In this document: in pieces, positions 1-10,053 of the stretch
Numbering within the stretch: the stretch's first letter is position 1
How the letters are laid out: every line of letters starts with the position of its first letter
Assembly (NCBI GenBank): GCA_020054695.1
Contig: JAHXBT010000032.1
Location: 34,749 to 67,936 of the forward strand
Direction of reading: 5' to 3'
Source: Rickettsiales bacterium
GTDB lineage: Bacteria > Pseudomonadota > Alphaproteobacteria > Rickettsiales > UBA1997
DNA: 33,188 bases
Position numbers and translations under genes: made by a program
The notes under the pieces: model-generated
The model's input: only the letters and a program-made list of their open reading frames with translations
Databases searched by the model: none
What the model was told of the DNA's origin: nothing

Positions 1-31
1 AGTTTTATTTTCTATTGTGTTTGTTACCCCA

Positions 32-54
32 CCAAAGTAGCAAAGCTACTTTGG
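32..54. repeat. Perfect inverted repeat (10-bp arms CCAAAGTAGC/GCTACTTTGG, 3-nt AAA loop)
   Basis: Read directly: ccaaagtagc aaa gctactttgg; lies downstream of the minus-strand tyrA 3' end; no obvious T-tract on either strand. Confidence 0.7.
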
Positions 55-89
55 CTCTTAAAAATCGGTTTGCTTTTTTTGAGTGAGTT

Positions 90-1028
90 TTAAGAACTGA
101 AAACTGAAGTAAAATCCTTAAAACCACTACCGGCAAACTCACTATATTTTAAAACATCCTCTATTTGTAAAAAGGCAATTATAATTTTTAATCTTTGGTT
201 AAAAAACTCCTGATTACTTATGGTCATTTGTTCAAAATTATTTAAATTTAACTGTTTAGCTATAATTTTTAGGTTTTTTTCAGATATTTTTTGTAATTTT
301 TCATAATTTTCCTCAAAAATATTATAATATTTATTTAAATTATCTTTATTTAAAGTAAAAATTTCTTGCCACATTGCTGGGTTAGAATTTTCAATTCTTA
401 AATGTTTTTTTAAAAAATCTGGTAAATCATTTGGGCGTTCCTCCTTAAATTTAAAACTAATATGTTGTGGTAAATGTGAAATGAGGCAAAATATTTTATC
501 ATGCTCCTTAGGATCTAAAATGCTAATTTTTGAGCCAATTTTTTGCCAAAAATCCTTAATTTTTTCAATATTTTCTTTATTTTGACAATATTTAGTTCAA
601 ATCACCCTTTTATTAAGAAATAATTCAACTTCACTATTTTTAATACCCCTAGATTCCTTACCGGCAATTGGATGAGAGGGTATAAAATGATTTTTTTCTT
701 GGAAAATTTTAAAATATAAATCTTCAGGATATTTTTTGATTGATCCAATATCGGTAATCAAACATTGATAATTATTAACTTTAATTTTTTGGAAAATTTC
801 TTTATAAGCAAAAAGTGGAGTGGCAATGATAATTAGATCATTTTTTGTTAAATCTTCATCAAAATTAAATGTTGCATCAATACTTTTGTTTTTTAGAGCA
901 AAATCAAGGGCATAATCACTCTTATTATAAGCTAATATTGTTTTTGATAAATTATTTTTTCTAATTGCCATAGCAAGAGACCCGCCAATTAGCCCAAGGC
1001 CTATAATGATTATTTTATTGAACATCAA
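90..1028 (-). pseudogene. tyrA: Prephenate/arogenate dehydrogenase, interrupted by an in-frame TGA (597-599)
   Basis: N-terminal ORF has the NAD-binding motif IIIIGLGLIGGSLAMAI and SHPIAGKE; downstream ORF has SNPAMWQEIF and AGSGFKDFT. The two ORFs are in the same frame, joined by NKRVI-TGA-TKYCQNKENIEKIKDFWQKIGSK...SHLPQ. Confidence 0.85.
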
Positions 1029-1171
1029 TTAGTATTATTTTTTATAATAATGGGTATGGCAACATTTTTAATTTAGGTTTACTATAACCCCTATATAAAG
1101 AATATAACTTGTTTTTTTAATAATGTAAAATAATATTATTACACTAAGTTATGAATTAAATATATAATAAA

Positions 1172-3484
1172 ATGGTAAAATCAGCGAGTTTAGGTTTTTC
1201 AAGAGTTGGCTTGAATAGAGAATTAAAAAAATCAGTTGAAAAATATTGGAAAAAAACAATAACAGTAGATGAATTACAAAATACAGCAAAAACATTGAGA
1301 AAAACTCATTGGCAGTTACAAAAAGATGCTAATATTGATCATATTCCATCTAATGATTTTTCTTTTTATGATCAAATTTTAGATATGATTGCAACTGTTG
1401 GTGCGGTGCCTGCAAGATATAATCATAAAGCAGGTCAAGAAGTTGATCTTGATTTGTATTTTTCTATGGCTCGTGGTCGTCAGGATGGCACAAAGGATGT
1501 GGTAGCAATGGAAATGACTAAATGGTTTGATACCAATTATCACTATATTGTTCCAGAATTTACTAAAAACACCAAATTTCAATTTTCTTTCTCTAAAATC
1601 ATTGATCAATATTTAGAAGCTAAAGAATTAGGTATTAATACCCGTCCTGTTATTATTGGTCCTGTTTCTTTCCTTTTACTTGGTAAATCATATGATGGGG
1701 TTAATAAGTTTGATCTTTTAGATAATCTGCTTGTTACTTATCAAGAAATTATTGAAAAATTAGTTGAAAAAGGTGCTGAGTGGATCCAAATTGATGAACC
1801 ATTTTTAGCTACTACAAACTTAACTGATGAAATTAAGTCTATTTATAAAAAATCTTATGAATTTTTAGGTAAAATTTCTGGTGCTAAGTTAATGGCAACA
1901 ACTTATTTCTCTGATTTAAGAGATAACCTAAAATTTTCTTTAGAACTTCCTGTTGCTGGTTTTCATTTTGATTTAACAAAGTCAGAATTGGCTCTTGATA
2001 AGATTTTACAATCACTTCCTAAAGACAAGATTATTTCTTTGGGATTAGTTAATGGTTGTAACATTTGGAAGTCTGACATTAAAAAACTAATAGCACAAAT
2101 TAATAAAGCAAAACAAAGCATTAATTCTGACAATATTATTATTGCTACTTCATGTTCATTATTACATGTACCTGTTGATTTGGATGTGGAAGATAATCTT
2201 CGTCCTGAATTAAAATCTTGGTTGGCTTTTGGTAAACAAAAACTACATGAGGTTAGTTTATTAACTAAGATAGCTAATGAAGGTGAAGAAGGTTATTCAA
2301 ATCAAATTGAAGAAAATTATAATGCTATTGTATCTAGAGATGGATCAAAATTAATTCACAATACTGAAGTAAAAGAAAGATCTAAAAATTTTGATCTTAA
2401 AAATTCCAATAGGGATTCTGATTTTAATACTAGAAATAAAATCCAAAAAGAATATTATAATTTCCCCTTACTTCCAACTACTACTATCGGCTCTTTTCCC
2501 CAAACTACTGAGGTTAGGCAGTATCGTTCTAAATTTAAAAAAGGTCAGATATCTTTAGCAGAATATGAAAAATTCTTAGAAGATGCAACTAGGCAAGTTA
2601 TTAAATGGCAAGAGGATGTTGAAATTGATGTTTTAGTACATGGAGAATATGAAAGAAATGACATGGTTGAATATTTTGGTGAACAGTTAAATGGTTATGC
2701 TTTTACCAAAAATGGTTGGGTACAAAGCTATGGTTCTAGATGTGTAAAACCTCCCGTTATATTTGGAGATGTATCAAGACCTAATGCTATGACAGTTAGA
2801 TGGTCTTCTTTTGCTCAAAACTTAACTGACAAAAAGGTAAAGGCTATGTTAACCGGACCAGTAACTATGTTAAAATGGTCATTTGTTAGAGACGATCAGG
2901 AAGTTAGTGAAACTTGTAAACAAATTTCTCTTGCTATTCGTGATGAAGTCAGAGATCTTGAAAAAGCTGGAATTGAAATTATTCAAATTGACGAGCCAGC
3001 TTTTAGAGAGGCTATGCCACTTCGTGATGATGACCACGCTGCTTATTTAAAATGGGCTGTAGATTGTTTTAAAATTTCATCTTCTGGAATTAAGGATACA
3101 ACTCAGATTCATACCCATATGTGCTATTCTGAATTTAATGATATTGTAGACTCTATTGCTAACATGGATGCTGATGTAATTTCTATTGAAACTTCTAGAT
3201 CAGCAATGGAACTACTTGACGCTTTTGTACAATTTAAATATCCAAATGAAATTGGACCTGGTGTTTACGATATTCACTCACCTAGAATTCCTAAAATTGA
3301 AGAAATGGAACATTTGCTTGAGAAAGCTTTGCAAGTTTTAGATAAAGATCAAATTTGGAGTAACCCAGATTGTGGCTTAAAAACTAGAAATTGGGATGAA
3401 GTTAAGCCAGCTTTAGAAAACATGGTTAAAGCTACCAAAAATGTAAGAAAAAAATTGGAAAAAAAGGGGGTTTTAGCTATATAA
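1172..3484 (+). CDS. metE: Cobalamin-independent methionine synthase (5-methyltetrahydropteroyltriglutamate-homocysteine methyltransferase)
   Basis: Full-length 770 aa; conserved LPTTTIGSFPQT, QIDEPAFREAMPLR, HTHMCYSEFNDI, NPDCGLKTR motifs. Confidence 0.97.
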   Translation: MVKSASLGFSRVGLNRELKKSVEKYWKKTITVDELQNTAKTLRKTHWQLQKDANIDHIPSNDFSFYDQILDMIATVGAVPARYNHKAGQEVDLDLYFSMARGRQDGTKDVVAMEMTKWFDTNYHYIVPEFTKNTKFQFSFSKIIDQYLEAKELGINTRPVIIGPVSFLLLGKSYDGVNKFDLLDNLLVTYQEIIEKLVEKGAEWIQIDEPFLATTNLTDEIKSIYKKSYEFLGKISGAKLMATTYFSDLRDNLKFSLELPVAGFHFDLTKSELALDKILQSLPKDKIISLGLVNGCNIWKSDIKKLIAQINKAKQSINSDNIIIATSCSLLHVPVDLDVEDNLRPELKSWLAFGKQKLHEVSLLTKIANEGEEGYSNQIEENYNAIVSRDGSKLIHNTEVKERSKNFDLKNSNRDSDFNTRNKIQKEYYNFPLLPTTTIGSFPQTTEVRQYRSKFKKGQISLAEYEKFLEDATRQVIKWQEDVEIDVLVHGEYERNDMVEYFGEQLNGYAFTKNGWVQSYGSRCVKPPVIFGDVSRPNAMTVRWSSFAQNLTDKKVKAMLTGPVTMLKWSFVRDDQEVSETCKQISLAIRDEVRDLEKAGIEIIQIDEPAFREAMPLRDDDHAAYLKWAVDCFKISSSGIKDTTQIHTHMCYSEFNDIVDSIANMDADVISIETSRSAMELLDAFVQFKYPNEIGPGVYDIHSPRIPKIEEMEHLLEKALQVLDKDQIWSNPDCGLKTRNWDEVKPALENMVKATKNVRKKLEKKGVLAI

Positions 3485-3488
3485 ACCT

Positions 3489-3523
3489 ATCTCACTAAAA
3501 TATTTTTTTTATTTTGGTGAGAT
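3489..3523 (+). terminator. Hairpin downstream of metE, probable terminator
   Basis: ATCTCACTAAAATA / TATTTTGGTGAGAT, 14-bp stem with one G-T wobble, T-rich loop, immediately after the metE stop; trailing T-tract is weak. Confidence 0.55.
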
Positions 3524-3557
3524 TCTATTAAACATATTTTACTACCAAGAAAACTAA

Positions 3558-4166
3558 ATGTTTGCGAAATTAACAGGTAAAATTGATCATATTTTTGAAA
3601 ATTATATTATTTTAGATGTTAATTCGGTTGGTTATAAAATATTTTCCTCTAAAAAGAATTTAGATAAAATAAGAAGTTCTGATAATAAAATATATAGTTT
3701 TTATATTGAAACTGTTGTTAGAGAAGATTATATTCATCTTTATGGTTTTCATTCAATTGAAGAACAAAGTATATTTAATATATTTTGTAAAATTAATGGG
3801 GTAAGTAGTAAAATTGCTATTAAAATCTTAAGTTTTGCCACAATTGACGAAATTATTAACGCTATTAACAGTGATGATAAAAATGTTTTTACTAATATAT
3901 CGGGTATTGGACCAAAATTAGCCTCAAAAATCCTAATTGATCTTAAAGATTCTATTAAAAAATCAGATTATAATTTTGATGATGATAAATATATAGCTAG
4001 TGATACTAATATAAATAATTCTCAAATAATTTCAGACGCTATTTCAGCCCTAGAAAATCTTGGATATAAAAGATCAGTAATCTATAAAATTGCTAGTAGT
4101 AAGATTAAGGAAAACCCTGATATTACGCTTGAAACATTAATTACTAGTTGCCTTAGAGAGCTGTGA
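3558..4166 (+). CDS. ruvA: Holliday junction branch migration protein RuvA
   Basis: MFAKLTGKI..., VVREDYIHLYGF, GVSSKIAIKIL and GIGPKLASKILIDLKD HhH motifs; 202 aa; no ruvB downstream. Confidence 0.93.
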   Translation: MFAKLTGKIDHIFENYIILDVNSVGYKIFSSKKNLDKIRSSDNKIYSFYIETVVREDYIHLYGFHSIEEQSIFNIFCKINGVSSKIAIKILSFATIDEIINAINSDDKNVFTNISGIGPKLASKILIDLKDSIKKSDYNFDDDKYIASDTNINNSQIISDAISALENLGYKRSVIYKIASSKIKENPDITLETLITSCLREL

Positions 4167-4230
4167 TAATAAAAAATTTAGCAACCTGTAAATTCTATGT
4201 TAATATTAGATAATAATTGTCCGTCTTAAA

Positions 4231-5031
4231 ATGAGTTTTGGTATTAAACAAGAATTTATAGATTTTTCTCATCATTTAGCAGATGTGTCGGGTCATATTG
4301 CAAAGCAATATTTTCGTTCTGATTTAGAAGAAGTTAAAAAAAATGATAATTCTCCAGTCACTAAGGCTGATAAAGAAATAGAGTCTAAAATTAGAGATGA
4401 GATTATAAAAAAATATCCTACGCATGGAATAATTGGTGAAGAATTTGACGATGTTAATAAAGATGCTGATTATAAATGGGTTATTGATCCAATAGATGGC
4501 ACCATATCATTTGCCATTGGTAAGCCAATATTTGGCACTTTAATTGCCCTAACCTATCAAAATAAACCAGTTATTGGAATTATTAATCAACCAATTAATA
4601 ACGAAAGATGGTGGGGAGTAACTGGGGGATTGTCATATTTTAATGATAAAATTATTAAAACTAAAATTTGTCAATCAATTTCCGACGCTGTATTTTGTAC
4701 TCAATCCCCCTTTTTTTTCACAGGTAAAATAAAAGAACAAATTGATAAAATTACCAGCCAAACTAAATATCAACATCAAGGAGGTGCTATTTATTGTGGA
4801 GATTGTTACCATTTTGCTCTTTTAGCAAATGGATATGTTGATATTATTATTGAACATGGTTTAAATAATTTTGATTTTTTAGCTCTTGTGCCAATTATTG
4901 AGTCAGCTGGAGGTATTATAACCGACTGGAATGGTAAAAAACTTGATATTAATTCAGATGGCAGGATAATTGCTACATCAAATAAATATATATATGATTT
5001 AATCATAAAATATATAAATATCATTTCCTAA
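4231..5031 (+). CDS. Inositol monophosphatase family protein, possibly histidinol-phosphatase (HisN-like)
   Basis: SPVTKADKEIE, IIGEEFDD, WVIDPIDGTISFAIGKPIFGTLIAL, DFLALVPIIESAGGIITDWNG. Confidence 0.85.
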   Translation: MSFGIKQEFIDFSHHLADVSGHIAKQYFRSDLEEVKKNDNSPVTKADKEIESKIRDEIIKKYPTHGIIGEEFDDVNKDADYKWVIDPIDGTISFAIGKPIFGTLIALTYQNKPVIGIINQPINNERWWGVTGGLSYFNDKIIKTKICQSISDAVFCTQSPFFFTGKIKEQIDKITSQTKYQHQGGAIYCGDCYHFALLANGYVDIIIEHGLNNFDFLALVPIIESAGGIITDWNGKKLDINSDGRIIATSNKYIYDLIIKYINIIS

Positions 5032-5050
5032 ATTTAAAAATTTTAGAATT

Positions 5051-5704
5051 ATGGACATATTATTTAAAAAAATGGTAGCTAATTTTATTGATCTAATAGC
5101 CTCATTTTTAATTAGAGTAATTATATTATCTCTGGTAATAATTTTTTATAAGCATGAAATTACAGCAGAAATTAATCATTTTTCTATTCAAATAGGTAAT
5201 GTTGCATCAGATAATCCAAATGAATTATTACGATTACAAATAATAACCTTTATACAACATAATTTATTTAAAATATCTTTCCTAACTATTATATCTTTTT
5301 CTTTGCTTGGATTGTTGTATAATATTTATTTCCATTCATCTACTTGGTGCGCAACGATAGGTCAAAGAATTTGCAATATTGTAGTAGTAAAAAATAATAG
5401 TGAATATGTAGGTTTTTTTAGGGCAGTAATCCATAATATTATATCTAATATACCTTTATTTATTACATTATATTTTATTATATTTACTATCATCCATTAT
5501 AATAAATATATTGGTAATAATTCATATAGCATTATTAATATCTTTACTGCTAATAATTTTAATATATTAATCTCTATTATAATGTTTTTGTGGATTACTA
5601 CACCAACTTTCTTAAAAAATAGAAAATCAATTCCTGATATTTTATGCAATATAAAAACAGAATTGGGTAGAACAGATAGTAAATTTCCTAAAATAAGAAT
5701 ATAA
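5051..5704 (+). CDS. RDD family membrane protein
   Basis: KKMVANFIDLIASF N-terminal helix and WCATIGQRICNIVVV motif; several hydrophobic helices. Confidence 0.7.
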   Translation: MDILFKKMVANFIDLIASFLIRVIILSLVIIFYKHEITAEINHFSIQIGNVASDNPNELLRLQIITFIQHNLFKISFLTIISFSLLGLLYNIYFHSSTWCATIGQRICNIVVVKNNSEYVGFFRAVIHNIISNIPLFITLYFIIFTIIHYNKYIGNNSYSIINIFTANNFNILISIIMFLWITTPTFLKNRKSIPDILCNIKTELGRTDSKFPKIRI

Positions 5705-5881
5705 ATTATTATATTATTAAGCTGTAAATTATTAATATAACTGCCCTTACAATGTTATTCTTGTAAATTACCACCTATTAAATAACGCAATAACTTCTCT
5801 AATAGCATATATCTCGTCATCATAATCCCACAATGATATTGTTCAAAATGAACAAAAAATACAAAATAATGATTCATAAAA

Positions 5882-6990
5882 TTAAAAATTATCATTTAGG
5901 GCCAAATTATCCCTATGAATTAACTCCTTACTAAAATTATCTTTAACTATCTTTTTAATTTCATTAGTATTTTTACCAATAATTAATCTGGCAATAGTGG
6001 AATTGTAGGAAACAACACCCGTGGCAATTTTTTTATCTTTTTCATCAACAACTAACACCATATCACCCTTATGAAACTCACCGTCAATATCAATAACGCC
6101 AACTGATAAAAGACTAGAACCATTTTTAATAAGTGCAATTGACGCTCTTTTATTAATAGTAACTTTACCTTTAAAATTTAAAGAATCTGAAATCCACCTT
6201 TTTTTAGCATTAATTTTTTTATTATTAGATTCAAATAAACTATAATTATTTGTCTCTATAATATTTTTAATTGGGTTATCCACCAGGCCATTAGAAATAA
6301 TTACATCACAACCAGCATTAAATGCCATTTTCACTGCCTCAATCTTGGTTTTCATACCGCCTGTACCAAATTTACTTACTGCATCACCAGCCATATTCTC
6401 TATATCTTCAGTAATTTCGGTAATTTTATGAATTAATTTAGCGTCTGAATGTAATTTAGGATTTTTATCATAAAGACCATCAATATCAGAAGTAAGATCA
6501 TCAAATCAGCATCAGACATTTGAGCAATTCTGGCGGCAATTTTATCATTATTGCCAATCTTTATATCCTCAGTTAAAATTGAATCATTCTCATTAATAAC
6601 TGCAACTATTTTATTGTCTAATAAAACTTTGAAGGTATCAATGGCATTGAGATAATTTTGTCTATTTAAATATTCTCCACCAGTATGTAGTATCTGGGCT
6701 ATATGAATATTATATTTTTTAAATGCTTGATAAAATGATGAGGTTAACTCTGCTTGCCCAATTGATGACAAAGCTCTTCTTTTAGATTCAGTAATTTTAC
6801 TATAATTAATATATTTTTTACCAATTGTAATTGAGCCTGAAGATACAATAATTACAGAAATGTTATTATCTTGTAAAATTTTTATATCCTTTGCTAATTT
6901 TTCAAGCCAGTTAATTCTAATCTCATTATTTTTTAATAGTAAGGCAGAACCAATTTTGATTATAATTTTTTTCTTTTTTAAAATATTCAT
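5882..6990 (-). pseudogene. proB: Glutamate 5-kinase with PUA domain, split by a 1-nt frameshift
   Basis: N-terminal ORF IIIKIGSALLL...VSSGSITIGKKYI...INENDSI...GNNDKIAARIAQMSDADLMILL; the other frame resumes SDIDGLYDKNPKLHSDAKLIHKI...AGDAVSKFGTGGMKTKIEAVKMAFNAGCDVIISNG plus PUA domain. Break is near 6485-6495. Confidence 0.88.
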
Positions 6991-7000
6991 TTAGAAATAT

Positions 7001-8956
7001 CTAATAAGTTCTAGTTAAATTGGTTTTATAATCACTATCAAGATTTATAGGGACTCTTTCTATTTTAACCTCGTGAGGCTTGTCGTCTAAACCATAAAAC
7101 TCATCTTCTCTAACACTAATTTTACTTATGACATCATAGAAAGATGTAATAAATCTGGTATAAAGATCTAAATAATGATGATTAGAAATGAATTTCTTCC
7201 AAATAATGAATCTAATGTCGCCATTAATATTTACTTTTTTTTCATATTCATCATTAGACTCTAATTCAATTTCATTATTCTTAATTAATTCTTTTAAAAC
7301 CTGATTAAAAAATAAACCTATCCTAGGTTGAATCTTAAAACCAATATTAAAATCTACTCTAGCGACATCCTTAGCTGAATAAATGGTAGTTTTATAATTA
7401 CAGGTGAATGGCTGACTAACAATATTAACATGAACAAACCAATAAATATTTGCTCTTTTTGGTCTATTCTCAAAAAGGGAGTAGGTAATTTTATTCTCTA
7501 TTTTGTTAGGATTTTGAGATGATGTTAAGTAAACAATATGATTGGCAACCTTATTAATATTTCTATCATTGCTTAAATCTATTAAATCGCCAATAATATG
7601 GTCAACATCAATGAATTTAATATTTCTTTTTCTAAAACTTTTAGCCTGCATCCAAAACCACATAGAGCAAAATATAATAGAAGCTATCATCATTACTATC
7701 CAACCACCATGGAAAAATTTATAGATGCTTGCAGCAAAAAAGTGAAGCTCAATAGTCATAAATATAAGTAAAAAGCTATAGCAAATAAATTTTGAGAAAT
7801 TTCTTGATAATAAATAGCAAAGAAACAATATTGTTGTGCACAGCATGCCACTAACTACTGATAAACCATAAGCAGCCTCCATATAATGCGACTCTTTAAA
7901 ATAATAAACTATACCAATACAACCAACAAAAAGAAAAGTATTAATAAGTGGAAGACTAATTTGAGCTTGCTACCTTGTTGGATATTTAGTTTTTAATTTA
8001 GGGAAAATGTTTAACCTACTAGCTTCGTTTACCAAACTAAATGAACCTGTAATTAAAGCCTGACTAGCGATAATTGTAGCCATAGTTGCTATTATAATAG
8101 ATGGTAATAAAAAATATTGAGGAATAGTTGCAAAAAATGGATTAACTCCTTTTTCTAAAACACTACCTTCCATTTCTATTAACCAAGCTCCTTGACCAAA
8201 GTAATTTAATAAGAGACAAATTTTGACAAAAAACCAACCTCTTCTAATGTTTTTTCTATCACAATGCCCCATATCAGAATATAAAGCCTCTGCACCTGTA
8301 GTACACAAAAATACAGCCCCTAAAATTAAAATTCCCGCAGGTGAATTAAATAGTAAATTGATTGCATAAGCTGGATTTATAGCTGCAAATATTTCAGGAT
8401 GATCTAAAATATTTAAAAATCCAAATAAACCAATCATTGAGAACCAACAAAGCATTATTGGTCCAAATAAAGTACCAACAATAGTTGTACCAAACCTTTG
8501 AATAGAAAATAAAACTGCTAAAATTGTTATTACAATTGGTACCGTATTCAATTCAGGGTTAAATATTCTTAAACCTTCAATTGCTGCAGAAACAGAAATA
8601 GCTGGAGTAATAATACCCTCAGATAATAATAAAGAAGCCCCAATCATAGCAAAAATTGCAATCCACCATTTTTTACCTTTTTTAATTAAAGAATATAGGG
8701 CGAGCATTCCCCCTTGACCCTGTCTATCAGCACTTAAAACGATAATAATATATTTTAAGCTAGTTTGTAACGTTAATGTCCAAAAAACACAAGATACTGC
8801 ACCATATATAAGTTCTTTAGAGATTATTTTTTCAGATATTATAGCCCTCATCACATAAAGTGGAGATGTACCAATATCGCCATAAACAATACCAAGCGCT
8901 ATTAAAACTGGTATTAAAGATATTTTTGCCTTAGAAATATTAAAAAAATTTAACAT
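7001..8956 (-). pseudogene. kup: Kup/HAK-type potassium transporter interrupted by in-frame TAG (7970-7972)
   Basis: IPVLIALGIVYGDIGTSPLYVMRAI, GQGGMLALYSLI, LLLSEGIITPAISVSAAIEGL; frame continues past TAG: KTKYPTR*QAQISLPLINTFLFVGCIGIVYYFKESHYMEAAYGLSV. Confidence 0.9.
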
Positions 8957-9681
8957 TTATTATTTTTATAAGTTTGACAATGAGAAACAAAATTTTGGAA
9001 TATTTTGGAATCAATCTCACTGCTATGAAACTCTGGATGCCATTGTAAACCAAGGCAAAATGGATGGGTCTCATGTTCTATAGCTTCGATAATACAATCC
9101 TTTAATGCTGTTGCTGATATTTTTATATTTTTCCCCAGATTATCGACAGCTAAGCCATGAGAAGAATTAGTTTTAGCTGTAGATATACCAACTATTTTAT
9201 GTAATTTACTATCTTTTACAATATCGATATCATGAAATGGAATAGTGTAGTCAGTAAAATTCTCATAATATTTTTGTTCATGATCTGGAATATTATGTTT
9301 TAAATCTCCACCATAAATAATATTAATCGCTTGCATACCATTACAAATTCCTAAGATTGGCATAGTTGTTTTTTCAATTACTTTTTGCAAAATAGTAAAT
9401 TCAAAGCAATCTCTTTCTTTGTTAACTTTAACTTTAGCATCTGGTTTTCCGTAGCGACTTGGATCAATAAAACCACCTCCAGCAGTTATAATACCATCAA
9501 TTAGATTAATATAATCCTCAATACAACTATATTGATAAGGTAAAATTACAACTATAGCGCCGCATTTTTCTAAATTTTCAACATAATTACAGGCAATGCC
9601 AAAATGATCCTTTATTGAAGAAAAATTAATACTATGACGAAAAAAATCCGGAACTATGCCAATTACAACTTTATCACTCAT
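8950..9681 (-). CDS. Peptidase C26 / class I glutamine amidotransferase-like hydrolase (gamma-glutamyl hydrolase fold)
   Basis: DGIITAGGGFIDPSRYG, ILGICNGMQAINI (nucleophile Cys), GLQWHPEF (His-Glu); stop overlaps the kup start. Confidence 0.88.
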   Translation of the reverse strand: MSDKVVIGIVPDFFRHSINFSSIKDHFGIACNYVENLEKCGAIVVILPYQYSCIEDYINLIDGIITAGGGFIDPSRYGKPDAKVKVNKERDCFEFTILQKVIEKTTMPILGICNGMQAINIIYGGDLKHNIPDHEQKYYENFTDYTIPFHDIDIVKDSKLHKIVGISTAKTNSSHGLAVDNLGKNIKISATALKDCIIEAIEHETHPFCLGLQWHPEFHSSEIDSKIFQNFVSHCQTYKNNKC

Positions 9682-9810
9682 TTAACTTGTTTTCAAAAAA
9701 ATATTATTTTAAAATTTTAGTAACCAAACTAAGAAACGCATAAAAACTAAAAATTATAATTTTATTAAATGACATTTTAGTTTTTCAATAGTTTATTAAC
9801 AATCTATACT

Positions 9811-10044
9811 ATGATGGAGCAAAATAAATTGCAAAAAATTTTAGAAAATAACTTCCCAGATGCACAAATTAAATTAATTGATTTAGTTGGTGACCAAAAT
9901 CATTATTCTTTATCCATAGAAGATAGTGTTTTTACGGGTAAATCAATGGTTGCACAGCACAAAATTGTTAATTCTGTTTTGAGAGAATATTTAGATAGTG
10001 GAGAATTACATGCTTTACAACTAAAAACAATAGCAAAAAATTAA
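9811..10044 (+). CDS. BolA family protein
   Basis: 77 aa BolA-like: DQNHYSLSI...FTGKSMVAQHKIVNSVLREYLDSGELHALQLKT; directly upstream of Grx4. Confidence 0.9.
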   Translation: MMEQNKLQKILENNFPDAQIKLIDLVGDQNHYSLSIEDSVFTGKSMVAQHKIVNSVLREYLDSGELHALQLKTIAKN

Positions 10045-10053
10045 AATAAAAAA

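Noticed and set aside
597-599. TGA recoded to Trp (or Sec)
   Set aside because: Intact genes use TGG for Trp and carry no internal TGA; ygfZ, FNR and ruvA end sensibly in TGA; no evident SECIS-like hairpin was identified.
1379-1609. Antisense ORF within metE
   Set aside because: Lies inside a confidently assigned gene; no recognisable product; typical of shadow ORFs.
7970-7972. Programmed TAG readthrough or pyrrolysine in Kup
   Set aside because: TAG-CAA-GCT only partly resembles known CAR-YYA readthrough context, and no Pyl genes are seen here; a point-mutation pseudogene is simpler.
9742-9785. AAAAACTAAAA...TTTTAGTTTTT inverted repeat upstream of bolA
   Set aside because: Arms are simple AT-rich sequence with a 22-nt loop; expected by chance in this composition.
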